Source: Muricomes intestini
GTDB taxonomy: Bacteria; Bacillota; Clostridia; Lachnospirales; Lachnospiraceae
DNA length: 64,000 bases
NCBI RefSeq assembly: GCF_004346165.1
Contig: NZ_SLZZ01000006.1
Location: 94,297 to 158,296 of the forward strand
Direction of reading: 5' to 3'
Below the pieces are notes generated by a model. It was given only the letters and a program-made list of their open reading frames with translations, was not told the DNA's origin and did not search any database. The position numbers and the translations under genes were made by a program. Positions 51,677-61,027 of this stretch are shown piece by piece; position 1 is the stretch's first letter, and each line of letters opens with the position of its first letter.

Positions 51677-51732
51677 ATGTATAATTATCCTTGTAACAAT
51701 TGATTCTCACAATACACTTAAGGAGGATGATT

Positions 51733-52989
51733 ATGTTGGAAAACCAGGATATCCATAGTGCTATTTTAGCAATCATGGAAGGACTAACGCGTGAAGGAAA
51801 ATCACCGAAAACACTCAAGACCTATGCAACCTCATTTAACTCTTTTGAGAATTATCTGAAAGACAACGGAATTAAATCCATTGATGAAAGTATGTGTCTG
51901 GAGTACATTTACCTGAAAACAGGTCAACGATTTAGTAGTTTTGGATGTGTCACTTCAGATTGCAGGGTGGATTACCGTATGCGGCCATTATCACTTTTAC
52001 TGTATTACTTGGAAAATGGACATTTCTGCAATAAAGTCCGAAAAACAAAACCAAAGTTTATCTGCCCACCCTCTTTTGAATCGGAATACGAAGCGTTCTG
52101 CGAAGAACTGATTTATCGCGGATACAGAAAATCTACAATCGAATCAAACACCCAGAAAACTCAATTGCTGATTATGTATTTGAATGAGCAGGGGGTTACC
52201 TCATCTAACGATATTACAATCCTGCATGTTGAATGCTATCTGAAGACCCTAAAGAATTATGCCATCAAATATATTGGAACATTTTTGTATGTTTTTAGAA
52301 ATTTCTTTTCTTTTTTGTATAACCGGGGCTATATCGACCAGGATATAGCGTCTATGCTGCCCAAAGTACGTACTCCCCGCAATGCATCTATCCCTTATGT
52401 CTGGTCAAAAGAAGACCTGCAAAAACTACTTGGTGCCATTGACCGAGAGGATCCTAAAGGGAAGCGGGACTACGCAATTCTTTTAATCGCAATCCGACTT
52501 GGTCTTCGTATTGGCGATATTAGGAGCCTTAAACTGTCTTCTATCGATTGGAACCGGAAAACAATAAGTTTAATCATGATCAAAACTGGGCAGCCAATCG
52601 AACTCCCGTTGCTTCCGGACGTAGGGTGGGCAATCATTGACTACCTCCAGAACGGTCGTCCTGCTACAAACAGTGAATGCCTGTTTGTCCGGCATAAGGC
52701 ACCATTCAATGCTTTTGGCGACCGCAACGCATTTAGCAGAGAGCTGCATCGCTATATATTGAAAGCCGGCTTACATTTGCCCGGTAACCAACAACATGGG
52801 ATGCACTCTTTAAGAAGCACTTTAGCGGGAAATATGCTTGACGTTAAAGCACCGCTGCCGATCATATCTGAAACTTTAGGGCATCAGTCTATCAATACAA
52901 CCGGTCTTTACCTAAAGATAGATATTGAGGGACTGCGTAAATGTGCAATTGACCCGGAGGAGGTGTTTGCTATTGAAAACACCTTATAA
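51733..52989 (+). CDS. RIT recombinase A (tyrosine recombinase)
   Basis: A 418-residue tyrosine recombinase, longer than XerD by an extra N-terminal region (GKSPKTLKTYATSFNSFENYL and a second SAM-like domain). Catalytic features: LGLRIGDIRSLKL (first Arg), HSLRSTLAG (His-x-x-Arg), GHQSINTTGLYL (His/Tyr). AAGGAGG lies six bases before the ATG at 51733. It forms the first member of the trio and overlaps the next gene by 17 bases. Confidence 0.9.
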   Translation: MLENQDIHSAILAIMEGLTREGKSPKTLKTYATSFNSFENYLKDNGIKSIDESMCLEYIYLKTGQRFSSFGCVTSDCRVDYRMRPLSLLLYYLENGHFCNKVRKTKPKFICPPSFESEYEAFCEELIYRGYRKSTIESNTQKTQLLIMYLNEQGVTSSNDITILHVECYLKTLKNYAIKYIGTFLYVFRNFFSFLYNRGYIDQDIASMLPKVRTPRNASIPYVWSKEDLQKLLGAIDREDPKGKRDYAILLIAIRLGLRIGDIRSLKLSSIDWNRKTISLIMIKTGQPIELPLLPDVGWAIIDYLQNGRPATNSECLFVRHKAPFNAFGDRNAFSRELHRYILKAGLHLPGNQQHGMHSLRSTLAGNMLDVKAPLPIISETLGHQSINTTGLYLKIDIEGLRKCAIDPEEVFAIENTL

Positions 52990-53968
52990 GTGGAAAAGTA
53001 ATCTTGCCGAGGTCATTCAAAACTATATTTCCCTGAAACAGCATACCGGTATGAAGTTTGAAACCCAAGAACGCTACCTACGGCACTTTGACTCCTTTTA
53101 TTTCAATAATGGGTTTGATGGAGCAACGCTGACAAAGGAGCTAGTCAATGATTTTATCTATGATAAGAACGAGCGCCCGTGTTCACATCGGAACAAGGAA
53201 CTGGTCATGAGAGATTTTGCGGTTTATCTTTCAGACAGGGGTTACCACACGTATATAGCCGAAGTGAGAACCGAGCTGCCACGTTGTAAATTCATTCCCT
53301 ATATCTTAAGCGATGATGAGGTTCGGCGTTTTTTCACGACCATTGATGGTTATCCAAAGTCGTACCTACAGGCAAGGTTTTCGTACAGGACAACTGTAGA
53401 TCCAGTCCTATTCAGATTTTTATATAGTACGGGTGTCAGGATATCTGAGGCACTGAACCTGGTTCTTGACGATATGGATATAGATTCCGGAATTGCTACC
53501 ATTCGCGCTGCTAAAAATGGGAAGGATCGCTTGATTCCACTGTCTGACAGCATGACAAAACGCATTGCCACTTTTGTTGATGAATTTCATCGATTCAGTG
53601 ATAGCAGGATGTTTCTTTTCCCCGGCTGCCACAATGGTGTCATGGGGCAGATGGACAAAAGCACTGCCTATACCCATTTTAGGGACTACCTGTTGATGGC
53701 CGACATCCCCCACACAGCAATAGGTCCCCGAATCCATAGCTTTCGTCACGGCTTTGCCGTCAAATGTCTTAAAGGCTGGGTTTTGTCCGACAATGACCTG
53801 ACCGTCATGCTGCCATACCTTGCTGCATATATGGGACACTCGGATTTCCGCGCCACTCAGTATTATTTATCGCTTACATCAGATCTTTATCCGGAGATTG
53901 TTAAGCGTGTTGAAGCCGAGTTTGGTTATGTCATCCCAGAATGGGAGGCTGTATATGATGAAAGCTGA
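52973..53968 (+). CDS. RIT recombinase B (tyrosine recombinase)
   Basis: A 331-residue tyrosine recombinase: N-terminal core-binding domain (NYISLKQHTGMKFETQERYLRHF), STGVRISEALNLVLDDM with the first Arg, HSFRHGFAVKCL, and GHSDFRATQYYLSL with the nucleophile Tyr. The start is TTG at 52973, nine bases after GGAGGAGG and inside the end of the preceding gene, so translation is coupled. It overlaps the third gene by 14 bases. Confidence 0.88.
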   Translation: MKTPYKWKSNLAEVIQNYISLKQHTGMKFETQERYLRHFDSFYFNNGFDGATLTKELVNDFIYDKNERPCSHRNKELVMRDFAVYLSDRGYHTYIAEVRTELPRCKFIPYILSDDEVRRFFTTIDGYPKSYLQARFSYRTTVDPVLFRFLYSTGVRISEALNLVLDDMDIDSGIATIRAAKNGKDRLIPLSDSMTKRIATFVDEFHRFSDSRMFLFPGCHNGVMGQMDKSTAYTHFRDYLLMADIPHTAIGPRIHSFRHGFAVKCLKGWVLSDNDLTVMLPYLAAYMGHSDFRATQYYLSLTSDLYPEIVKRVEAEFGYVIPEWEAVYDES

Positions 53969-54980
53969 TCTGCCTTATTACTTGACCACATTCCTCAGTA
54001 AATACCTGCCAGGTGAAAAAAATGCCAGCCTTCACACCATACAGTCGTATTCTTTCACATTTAAACTGTTGCTGATTTTTTTTGAGAGTGTGAAGTCGAT
54101 TACGCCAGAGCTACTTGCCATGTCAGACTTGACCCGCGATGCTGTCACTGACTTTTTAGATTGGCTTGAGTCTACACGAGGTTGCAGCATCACAACCAGA
54201 AATCAACGGCTGGTGGCAATCCATTCGTTTGTACGTTTTGTCCAGAAACAATCGCTGGAGAATCTATATGAATTCCAGAGGATACTAAACATCCCAAATA
54301 AAAAGTGTGCAAAGACAGTAGTTCCTTTCCTTACCGGGAATGAGATGAAAATTTTGTTATCTATGCCAGACCCATCAAATAAAAATGGGCTAAGGGATCT
54401 GGTACTACTGGCACTCTTATACGATAGTGCTGCCCGGGTTCAGGAGATCATTGACCTAAAAGTAAAAGACTTGCGATTGAAAAAGCCCGCGGTCATTACA
54501 TTACACGGGAAGGGGCAAAAAACACGGCACGTACCCATCACTGAAAAAACGAAAAGCTTGTTACAGTCTTACTTAAAATGTAGTTCTAATAATACGGGCA
54601 TCAGCACAGGTGAAGAGTATGTGTTTGTAAATCAAAAAAAGCAACCGTTTTCACGTTGGGGAATATCCTACATCATAGGTAAATATGTTGATATGGCTAA
54701 ACTACAAGAAGGGTTTGATGTGCGCTTCCCTGTTACAGCACATGTATTTCGGCACAGCAAGAGCGTCCATCTCCTACAATCAGGCGTTAATCTGGTCTAT
54801 ATCAGAGATCTGCTGGGGCATTGCGATTGCAGCACTACACAAATCTACGCCAAAGCCGACACGGAGACTCGAAGAAAAGCACTGGAGGCGGCATATATAG
54901 ATATACTTCCAACAAATGAATTGCCGGACTGGTCAGATGATAAGAACTTAATGGATTTTTTAAATACATTAAGTCGTTGA
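53955..54980 (+). CDS. RIT recombinase C (tyrosine recombinase)
   Basis: A 341-residue tyrosine recombinase: LPYYLTTFLSKYLPGEKNAS at the start, YDSAARVQEIIDLKVKDL with the catalytic Arg, LHGKGQKTRHVPI with the Lys hairpin, HVFRHSKSVHLL and GHCDCSTTQIYAKAD with the Tyr. GGGAGG stands six bases before the ATG at 53955. It is clearly related to the host integrase it interrupts (both have YDxAARxQEx and end in a DW/WD-S/D acidic tail). Confidence 0.9.
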   Translation: MMKADLPYYLTTFLSKYLPGEKNASLHTIQSYSFTFKLLLIFFESVKSITPELLAMSDLTRDAVTDFLDWLESTRGCSITTRNQRLVAIHSFVRFVQKQSLENLYEFQRILNIPNKKCAKTVVPFLTGNEMKILLSMPDPSNKNGLRDLVLLALLYDSAARVQEIIDLKVKDLRLKKPAVITLHGKGQKTRHVPITEKTKSLLQSYLKCSSNNTGISTGEEYVFVNQKKQPFSRWGISYIIGKYVDMAKLQEGFDVRFPVTAHVFRHSKSVHLLQSGVNLVYIRDLLGHCDCSTTQIYAKADTETRRKALEAAYIDILPTNELPDWSDDKNLMDFLNTLSR

Positions 54981-54984
54981 CGAT

Positions 54985-55076
54985 AAAATGGTGAGTGTTT
55001 TGCGCACGATATCCAAAGGTTATCGGAAATATCATCCTTACGAGCAATCACTCACCATTTTAAAACACTCTCCATA
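54985..55076. repeat. RIT right inverted repeat
   Basis: Inverted copy of 51585-51676, ending in CACTCTCCATA. It starts just after the stop of recombinase C. Between it and the remaining integrase sequence lies a separate 34-base perfect palindrome. Confidence 0.88.
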
Positions 55077-55110
55077 ATGGCGCAAATGGGGAGCTCCCCA
55101 TTTGCGCCAT
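55077..55110. repeat. 34-base perfect palindrome at RIT junction
   Basis: ATGGCGCAAATGGGGAG followed by its exact complement CTCCCCATTTGCGCCAT. It lies outside the right inverted repeat and directly before the resumed integrase reading frame; its right half regenerates the codons for Leu-Arg-His. It is absent from the left junction. Confidence 0.9.
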
Positions 55111-55335
55111 ACGAGATCCATTCACTTATATCGTGGTGGTATGCCGTTGGCGTTGCTTAGTGAATTCCTTGGTCATGCGTCTATAGAAACGACCAGAATC
55201 TATGCTTATGCTGATACAGAAATGAAACGGAAGGCCATTGAAAAAGCAACCTCTGTCACAACGGATAGTGATGAGCCGCCAATTTGGGATGACTCCGATG
55301 AGGAAACACTGCGTAAACTTGCCGGACTGCGATAA
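55111..55335 (+). pseudogene. tyrosine recombinase, C-terminal part
   Basis: The continuation of the integrase begun at 50772: TRSIHLYRGGMPLALLSEFLGHASIETTRIYAYADTE, with the second active-site His (FLGHAS) and the tyrosine nucleophile (RIYAYA), and an acidic end (PPIWDDSDEETLRKLAGLR). By itself it lacks the core and cannot be active. The palindrome before it supplies an alternative TTG-CGC-CAT start, so a short peptide could still be made. Confidence 0.88.
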
Positions 55336-55393
55336 GCAATCTTAGTTATCCCGAATTTCTAGTACATACACTCACAGAAAGGAGCAGTATACA

Positions 55394-55795
55394 ATGATTT
55401 ATTATGAATCATCCCTAAAATTCGGGATAACTATTTTTTCGGCATTAGATGCACAGGCAAACCTCACAATGGCACTCGGATATAACAAGCCAGATGATAT
55501 TCCTGTTACCCTCCCTACCATTATGCAGAAAATCATAGACGATATCGTGGATGTTTACGCCACCGGGCAGCATCAGGAAGTCATGGAGGAACTGGACAAG
55601 CTGTATAAAAGGTATCCGAAGGTAAAAGATGTCGTTGATATTGACAAACCGCATGGGCTGTCAGAGGAAAAATGTGTTGCATTGATTTGCATCTACAGTT
55701 TGCACAATAAACTGACTGCTATTGAAATGCAGGATGTCTATTTCAAAGGCTGTAGGGATTGTGTGGGGTATCTTAAAAGGATAAATATGCTTTAA
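55394..55795 (+). CDS. DUF6809-like protein
   Basis: A 133-residue acidic helical protein: MIYYESSLKFGITIFSALDA, DIPVTLPTIMQKIIDDIVDVY, KRYPKVKDVVDIDKPHGLSEEKCVALICIYSLHNKLTAIEM and YFKGCRDCVGYLKRINML. It matches a small Firmicutes family (I believe DUF6809) often found beside site-specific recombinases. Function unknown. GAAAGGAG precedes the ATG. Confidence 0.7.
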   Translation: MIYYESSLKFGITIFSALDAQANLTMALGYNKPDDIPVTLPTIMQKIIDDIVDVYATGQHQEVMEELDKLYKRYPKVKDVVDIDKPHGLSEEKCVALICIYSLHNKLTAIEMQDVYFKGCRDCVGYLKRINML

Positions 55796-55802
55796 AGAGT
55801 AG

Positions 55803-55832
55803 CGGCATTGGCGAGGAGCTGATGCCGTTTTT
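55803..55832 (+). terminator. rho-independent terminator
   Basis: CGGCAT and ATGCCG pair, followed by TTTTT, 8 bases after the stop of the preceding gene. It separates that gene from the Shedu gene at 55913. Confidence 0.75.
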
Positions 55833-55912
55833 ACATAGCCGAAATTGGTAGAAAAGTTCATAGATATGAGGTATAATATATAAAAAATGTTAGTAAATGA
55901 GGTAGATGAAAC

Positions 55913-57163
55913 ATGTTTGATGAAAGCAAGAAGAATGCTAATAGTTATGGTGAATTAGCTGTAGAACTATTGTCTGAAATATCAAAAATATATTGGAGCA
56001 AGATGTTTCATTATATAAAAGATAACAATATTGATATCAATAATGTCAATTGTTTTATTATTGACCCCGAAAGCATAATTCTCTATTTTAGCAAAGAGTA
56101 TCTCGCTATTGAGTATTGCGGAAATCCATTTAGCAAGGTGATCCAACCAAAGTCGCAAAAAGTCATTACATTAAATGATTGGACAAAAGAAAATATTACC
56201 ACTCAACAATTTATGGAAAAGATTATTGGGTTTCAATTTGATGGGAGCAGTGGTGTCGTTTATCCCCTAATAAGTGACTTGTATGAGGATTTAGTATTAC
56301 CAACTAATGCAGGGATGGAAAAACTTATTGATTTGAAATGGAATTTTGCAGCACAAAACCATTCCATAGGATTCAATGCAGATGGAATTGATATTGTAGG
56401 AAATCAGTTTGTACGATTGATTAATTGTACTTTCTTTGATTGTAAGAACAATGACTTGAAAACAAGAACTATTAAATGGATGGATTTTTTGCCATTGAAA
56501 TATGACGACACGTTAGAGGGCGAATACGATGAGTTGAAATTCAATTTTTCAGAATATAGTAGTAACTGGCTTAGGGATATGTTTTATCAATATCCTGAAC
56601 CTGTTGACTACAAGTATGATAAATTGCCTAAAATGAATCACTTTATTGAATTATTTGGTGATTCTACGAATTCTGAGACTGATATTACCTCCTTTTTGGA
56701 GCAAGACGAGAATAAATTTATTATGACAATGGCTTTTCAAGGAATCCGTTCAGTTGGACAAGTAGAGTGCAAATGGCAGAGTGAAAACAGACCCAATATT
56801 AAGCCGGACTTCTTCGTACTTAAAGCTAATGGGTATGCGGATATAGTTGAATTTAAGTTGCCGAATATAAAACACGGTGCAATTGTTGGTAGAAATAATA
56901 GAGAAAATTTCAGCTCAGAAATCAACTCATATATTGCCCAAACGAGAGTATATCAGCAATATTTCGATGACCCTAACAACCAAATGTGGTGTGAAAAAGA
57001 GCATGATATCAAGGCTTACAAACCAAGGAGATATTTAGTGGTCGGACGAAGGAGCGATTTTGAAGCTGAAGTATGGATGGAAATCAAAGCACAATATCAA
57101 GATTTGGAAATTATCACTTATGACGATTTAGTTGATACTGTGGTAGCACAGTTTTATCAATGA
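55913..57163 (+). CDS. sduA: Shedu anti-phage nuclease SduA (DUF4263)
   Basis: A 416-residue Shedu protein. The C-terminal third is the DUF4263 PD-(D/E)XK nuclease: NRPNIKPDFFVLKANGYADIVEFKLPN holds the catalytic Asp (near 297) and the E-F-K (near 312), followed by INSYIAQTRVYQQYF and RRYLVVGRRSDF. The N-terminal 250 residues are a variable sensor region of unknown type. Shedu is a single-gene defence system that degrades or nicks invading DNA. The next genes have a HEPN-like look and may be separate. Confidence 0.87.
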   Translation: MFDESKKNANSYGELAVELLSEISKIYWSKMFHYIKDNNIDINNVNCFIIDPESIILYFSKEYLAIEYCGNPFSKVIQPKSQKVITLNDWTKENITTQQFMEKIIGFQFDGSSGVVYPLISDLYEDLVLPTNAGMEKLIDLKWNFAAQNHSIGFNADGIDIVGNQFVRLINCTFFDCKNNDLKTRTIKWMDFLPLKYDDTLEGEYDELKFNFSEYSSNWLRDMFYQYPEPVDYKYDKLPKMNHFIELFGDSTNSETDITSFLEQDENKFIMTMAFQGIRSVGQVECKWQSENRPNIKPDFFVLKANGYADIVEFKLPNIKHGAIVGRNNRENFSSEINSYIAQTRVYQQYFDDPNNQMWCEKEHDIKAYKPRRYLVVGRRSDFEAEVWMEIKAQYQDLEIITYDDLVDTVVAQFYQ

Positions 57164-57199
57164 TTTGATAAATGGAAGTAAAAGGACAGGAGGGATATT

Positions 57200-58517
57200 G
57201 TGGTTGACAACAAATTTATTCAGTGCAATGCTTGCGGAACGAAGATAAATCTTCGCATTCAGGTGGGTGCATATGATATTCCTTTCCATATTCAGTGTCC
57301 CACTTGTCAGTCAACAATGCACGGTAAAGTTTATATTGAGGAATACAATATTAATGTAGAGAATGCAGATGTTACTAACTGTGACGATAAAGAGTTTTAT
57401 TCAGTTGAACTTTCAGCGGAGTTTCCTACCAGAAAAAGCAATATACAAAAAGCTCGGCGAGGTTGAACTTTCACCGTACATGAGGAACTCTACACTTTAT
57501 AATGATGGAGAAGCGGCAATAAAAGCGACCCAACAGGCTATGTGTTTTGCTGATTTTATGAAGCATGACTTGAGTAAAACGAAGCAAAACTTTGAACTGT
57601 TTTGGAATGCTCAAGATGCGATTTTATTCCCAAAATTGGAGAACTTAGTTTCTAAATACTCTTATATCCCGATTACGAAAATCAATAACAGACTCGATGC
57701 ATCAATGGCATTGCATCAACTCCTATTAACGACAACAGGTATTTCAAATGTTATCGGGGCAGGCAGCTTACAAGAATATTCGAGAATTGGTAAAACTGTA
57801 ATTGGAACAGCAGCTAATTTTGATAAAATATTTGAATTTATAGAAAATAACCAGATTGATTTTTGCAAAATTGAGCGAAATGCATTTAAGTTAATTGATT
57901 TATTTGCGAAGATATATGAACAATTAGTTCCCGTAGTTGCCCTCAGAAATGGAAACTGTGTTGAGAACGTTGATAAAGAGCAGCATGGTATTATGACGGC
58001 AAATTTCAATGAGTTATCCGATTTTTACGCTAAAAGCTTTGAATGGATACTTGAAAATGTTGCAATAATTATTGGGTTAAATAACATATATCTACGAAGC
58101 GATTGGAAGCAGTGTGTTAATGGAAAGACCTATGCTGATTTTCTTAAAGAAACAAAAGGAAATAGATTACAGAATGGATACATAGGCGAAAAAGAACCAT
58201 TTAGCAAGTCCGTTAATAGTTTGAATAATAAAATAAGAAACGCCATACAACATTTTGATAGTGACATTGATTACAAGACACAATTACTTACGTTCAAAGA
58301 CAGAAACAAGTCTGTTAATTTGTATTTACTTGAATTTGCTGATTTGTGTATAGAAAACTTTTGCATCATCTTTTATATATTAGAGCTGATATATAATCTA
58401 CAAAAATCGACTCTAACACAGGAAGGCAATGTCCCCATTTTTCTGATAAATAATTTAGAAGTTCAAAGAACATCAAATCGAAAAAACAGGGAGAAAGGAA
58501 CATTGAACCTGTGGTAG
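57200..58517 (+). pseudogene. zinc-ribbon/HEPN-like gene with frameshift
   Basis: Two frames join to one protein of about 438 residues. The first, from GTG at 57200, has a zinc ribbon (CNACG at 9-13, CPTCQ at 33-37) and runs to FPTRK. The second continues AIYKKLGEVELSPYMRNSTL to 58517. Removing one A from the run at about 57434 restores a single frame. Near the C-terminus LNNKIRNAIQHFDSD has the R-N-A-I-Q-H pattern of HEPN ribonucleases. Possibly a toxin or defence effector beside Shedu. Genuine decay and a homopolymer error are both possible. Confidence 0.6.
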
Positions 58518-58566
58518 TGGAAAGAAATGTAAACGCTGTTGTGGACAACAATATTTAAGGAGAAAG

Positions 58567-59211
58567 ATGAAAAAAATATTCAGTTACAATGCAGACATCA
58601 ATAAGAATGCCTATATGAATTGGAGAACTAATAATCACGAACCAATTCATAATATGAACGTAATCGCTGAGGGGTATTTTGAAAGTGCGATATTATTAGC
58701 AGAGTGTTGCCTAAAAGATAACTCTGACAAAAAGGCTGATGGTATTATATTTCCTATGCTATTCTCAATAAATCACGGTATTGAGTTATATGAGAAATCA
58801 ATTTGCTGGAGCTTAAATATTTTACTTGGTAATAACTCTTCTTTCAAAGAGAACCACGATATACGAGGAATTTGGCTTACTACAAAGCAAAAGATTAAAA
58901 AATTCGGTTTTGGAATAGGGCATGAAGAATCTGAATTTAACAATATGATAATGAATTTAGAATCATATCTTGATGAGCTTTCAAAAACAATTATGGGAGA
59001 TGACATAAACAAAGCCTATTATAATATCGATTTTAGTCGGTATCCTATGAACAATCACAAGGAATACCATTTTTACTTGAAAACATATGAAAATGTCGTT
59101 GTGGATTTAGAGAACTTTGTTCTTGTTTTCAAAGATATTAAGGACTGTTTGTCATGTCTATCAGGTTACTATTATGGCTTAGTATTCGAGAGTTGGCAAA
59201 CCAACGATTAG
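58567..59211 (+). CDS. HEPN-like helical protein
   Basis: A 214-residue helical protein. FPMLFSINHGIELYEKSICWSL near residue 68 recalls the hydrophobic-RHALE-type helix of HEPN/AbiV-like families, and SFKENHDIRGIWLTTKQKIKKFG has the following H-D-I-x-x-I/L-W pattern. No exact family is recognised. It lies 50 bases after the frameshifted HEPN gene, with AAGGAG before the ATG, and a strong terminator follows, so the two may form a unit. Confidence 0.6.
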   Translation: MKKIFSYNADINKNAYMNWRTNNHEPIHNMNVIAEGYFESAILLAECCLKDNSDKKADGIIFPMLFSINHGIELYEKSICWSLNILLGNNSSFKENHDIRGIWLTTKQKIKKFGFGIGHEESEFNNMIMNLESYLDELSKTIMGDDINKAYYNIDFSRYPMNNHKEYHFYLKTYENVVVDLENFVLVFKDIKDCLSCLSGYYYGLVFESWQTND

Positions 59212-59260
59212 ATTTTAATAAGCATAACTCGTCCTTTTTATATTTGAACAATTCCTACAT

Positions 59261-59294
59261 AGCCGAGTGGTTTCACCCCGAAACCCACTCGGCT
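59261..59294 (+). terminator. rho-independent-type terminator
   Basis: A perfect ten-base stem, AGCCGAGTGG / CCACTCGGCT, with a 14-base loop, 50 bases after the HEPN-like gene. The T-run is short. Nothing else of note was seen in 59212-59430. Confidence 0.65.
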
Positions 59295-59430
59295 TTGCGA
59301 TGGTAAGCACTCTGCCGGAAAGCGGGGTGCTTAATTTTCTGAAATTCATTGAAAAAGTCATGGAAGTACGGTACAATAAATTATCTGATTTGTGTAATTC
59401 GTTGAAAGCAGTGCGGACAAGGAGATTTTT

Positions 59431-59643
59431 ATGTTGAAAAATAATATAGAATTAGATGTTAAGGTGAAATGTATAGAGAGTGGTATTACTCAGGCACAGC
59501 TTGCGGAGAAGATTAAAACTACAAGTCCATATGTCAATCGCATCATCAAAAAGCAAGACGGTGTTGTGAATAAGACTTTTGTACAGATGCTGGAGGCTCT
59601 TGGGTATGACATTGAACTAACCTATGTGAAGAGAAATGATTAA
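59431..59643 (+). CDS. XRE-type HTH protein
   Basis: A 70-residue DNA-binding protein: VKCIESGITQAQLAEKIKTTSPYVNRIIKKQDGVVNKTF is a complete HTH, followed by MLEALGYDIELTYV. AAGGAG precedes the ATG. Twelve bases separate it from the DUF6933-like gene; small XRE genes paired with an unknown gene often are antitoxin-toxin pairs, but this is inference. Confidence 0.8.
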   Translation: MLKNNIELDVKVKCIESGITQAQLAEKIKTTSPYVNRIIKKQDGVVNKTFVQMLEALGYDIELTYVKRND

Positions 59644-59654
59644 GGCGGTGTGCT

Positions 59655-60236
59655 ATGATTATTTATGCTACAAAACGGACATTTGAACGATATAAATTAA
59701 AACTTCCGGCAGAATTAACCCCTCCAATTAATAGGATTACTCAAGCAGTGATTGAAAAAGAAAGTGGCGATAAACTTCTGGAATGGGGTGCAAAGCTATT
59801 TTATTTCGATAGAAGGAAGTGCATTCAAGTTGTAAATTTTGCCAGTAAGTTCACGCTGTTTCTGATAGATATTAAAGTGGCCGACTTAGAAAATGTTGGC
59901 GACATGATGGCTCACTATTTGCTCGAACTATATAAAAATGACAGGGAAATGACAAAAGCGCTTAAAAAGATGTTTGAAGGGAATTTTGTGACCTGCTTTG
60001 CGAAACTTACAGATAAGAGTGCAATTGCCACCCTTAATACGACACAGAGCAGGTTTGCTGATGATGGGTATCGTTTTTATGAGTTTATTCGTGGCGGCAT
60101 ATTACATTCGATGGAGATTAACCATGATGTGAATTTCAAGTGGTTATTTACGATGAAGACAGATGGAAAAACAGAGTATTTTTATGGGGGAGAAAAATTC
60201 AGAAAGATTGTACTTGATAGATACGGAAAATCTTGA
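59655..60236 (+). CDS. DUF6933-like protein
   Basis: A 193-residue protein starting MIIYATKRTFERYKLKLP, with WGAKLFYFDRRKCIQVVNFASKFTLFLIDIK and a C-terminal region NHDVNFKWLFTMKTDGKTEYFYGG. I believe it belongs to DUF6933, whose function is unknown. It is coupled to the XRE gene before it; a toxin-like role would fit but is not shown. Confidence 0.6.
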   Translation: MIIYATKRTFERYKLKLPAELTPPINRITQAVIEKESGDKLLEWGAKLFYFDRRKCIQVVNFASKFTLFLIDIKVADLENVGDMMAHYLLELYKNDREMTKALKKMFEGNFVTCFAKLTDKSAIATLNTTQSRFADDGYRFYEFIRGGILHSMEINHDVNFKWLFTMKTDGKTEYFYGGEKFRKIVLDRYGKS

Positions 60237-60264
60237 CCAGTAAAACCGAAGGGAGAACACTGCA

Positions 60265-60943
60265 GTGGATAATTATGGAGAAATGTTGATTTATCAGACC
60301 GAAGATGGTTTGACTAAAATAGATGTCAATATGCAGGATGAAACGGTGTGGCTTACACAAGAGCAGATGGCAGAACTGTTTCAAAGAGACAAATCTACTA
60401 TCTCGCGCCACATTAGAAACATATTTACTGAGGGAGAGTTAGATGAAAAAGTGGTTGTTGCAGAATTTGCAACAACCAGTCAGCACGGTGCTATGGAAGG
60501 CAAAAAGCAAAGCAATATTACAAGATTCTACAATCTTGATGTTGTTATCTCTGTCGGATATCGTGTAAAATCACAGCGTGGCGTGCAGTTTCGGATATGG
60601 GCAGCCAACACTGCGGGAAGCGAAAATCGCAAAGAATTATCTGGATGAAAAAGAGCTAAGGGCTATGGGGCAGCTTGTTTCAGGATATCTTGATTTTGCG
60701 GAAAGACAGGCGGAACGGGAAATTCCTATGACAATGGAAGATTGGGCAAAGCATCTTGACGGGATTTTGACTTCAACAGGTGAAAATCTTCTCATTGGAA
60801 ATGGAATGATCAGTCATTTGCAAGCTATGGAAAAGGCGCAGACGGAGTATAAAAAATATAAAGCAAAGATCCTTAGCAGTGTGGAAAAGGACTATTTGGA
60901 AAGCATAAAGCTGCTGGAACAAAAGGGAAAACAGCAAAAATAA
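60265..60943 (+). pseudogene. rhuM: rhuM with internal deletion
   Basis: The second rhuM. The N-terminus (MDNYGEMLIYQTEDGLTKID to RGVQFRIWA, about 112 codons) is fused out of frame at about 60602 to the C-terminal part (QPTLREAKIAKNYLDEK to LLEQKGKQQK). Compared with the copy at 49346 about 330-390 bases are missing; the joint lies at a short CAGCC-like match. The C-terminal part is otherwise clean, unlike the first copy, so they decayed independently. GTG start at 60265 after GGGAG. Confidence 0.82.
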
Positions 60944-61027
60944 GTTATTTGAAAAATTTGAATAAATGCTTATCTGAACTGTTCGGAAATTCCGAATAGT
61001 TCAAGGTTAATTAGGAGGGGTGATATT

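Larger units (their letters stand above)
51585..55076 (+). mobile_element. RIT element: three tandem tyrosine recombinases between long inverted repeats
   Basis: A 3.49 kb insertion. It is bounded by inverted repeats of about 92 bases (51585-51676 and 54985-55076) with only a few mismatches. Inside are only three overlapping tyrosine recombinase genes reading the same way, the hallmark of recombinase-in-trio elements. It interrupts another tyrosine recombinase gene within the HxLRH active-site codons. The presence of three apparently intact genes suggests it may still be mobile. Confidence 0.88.
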
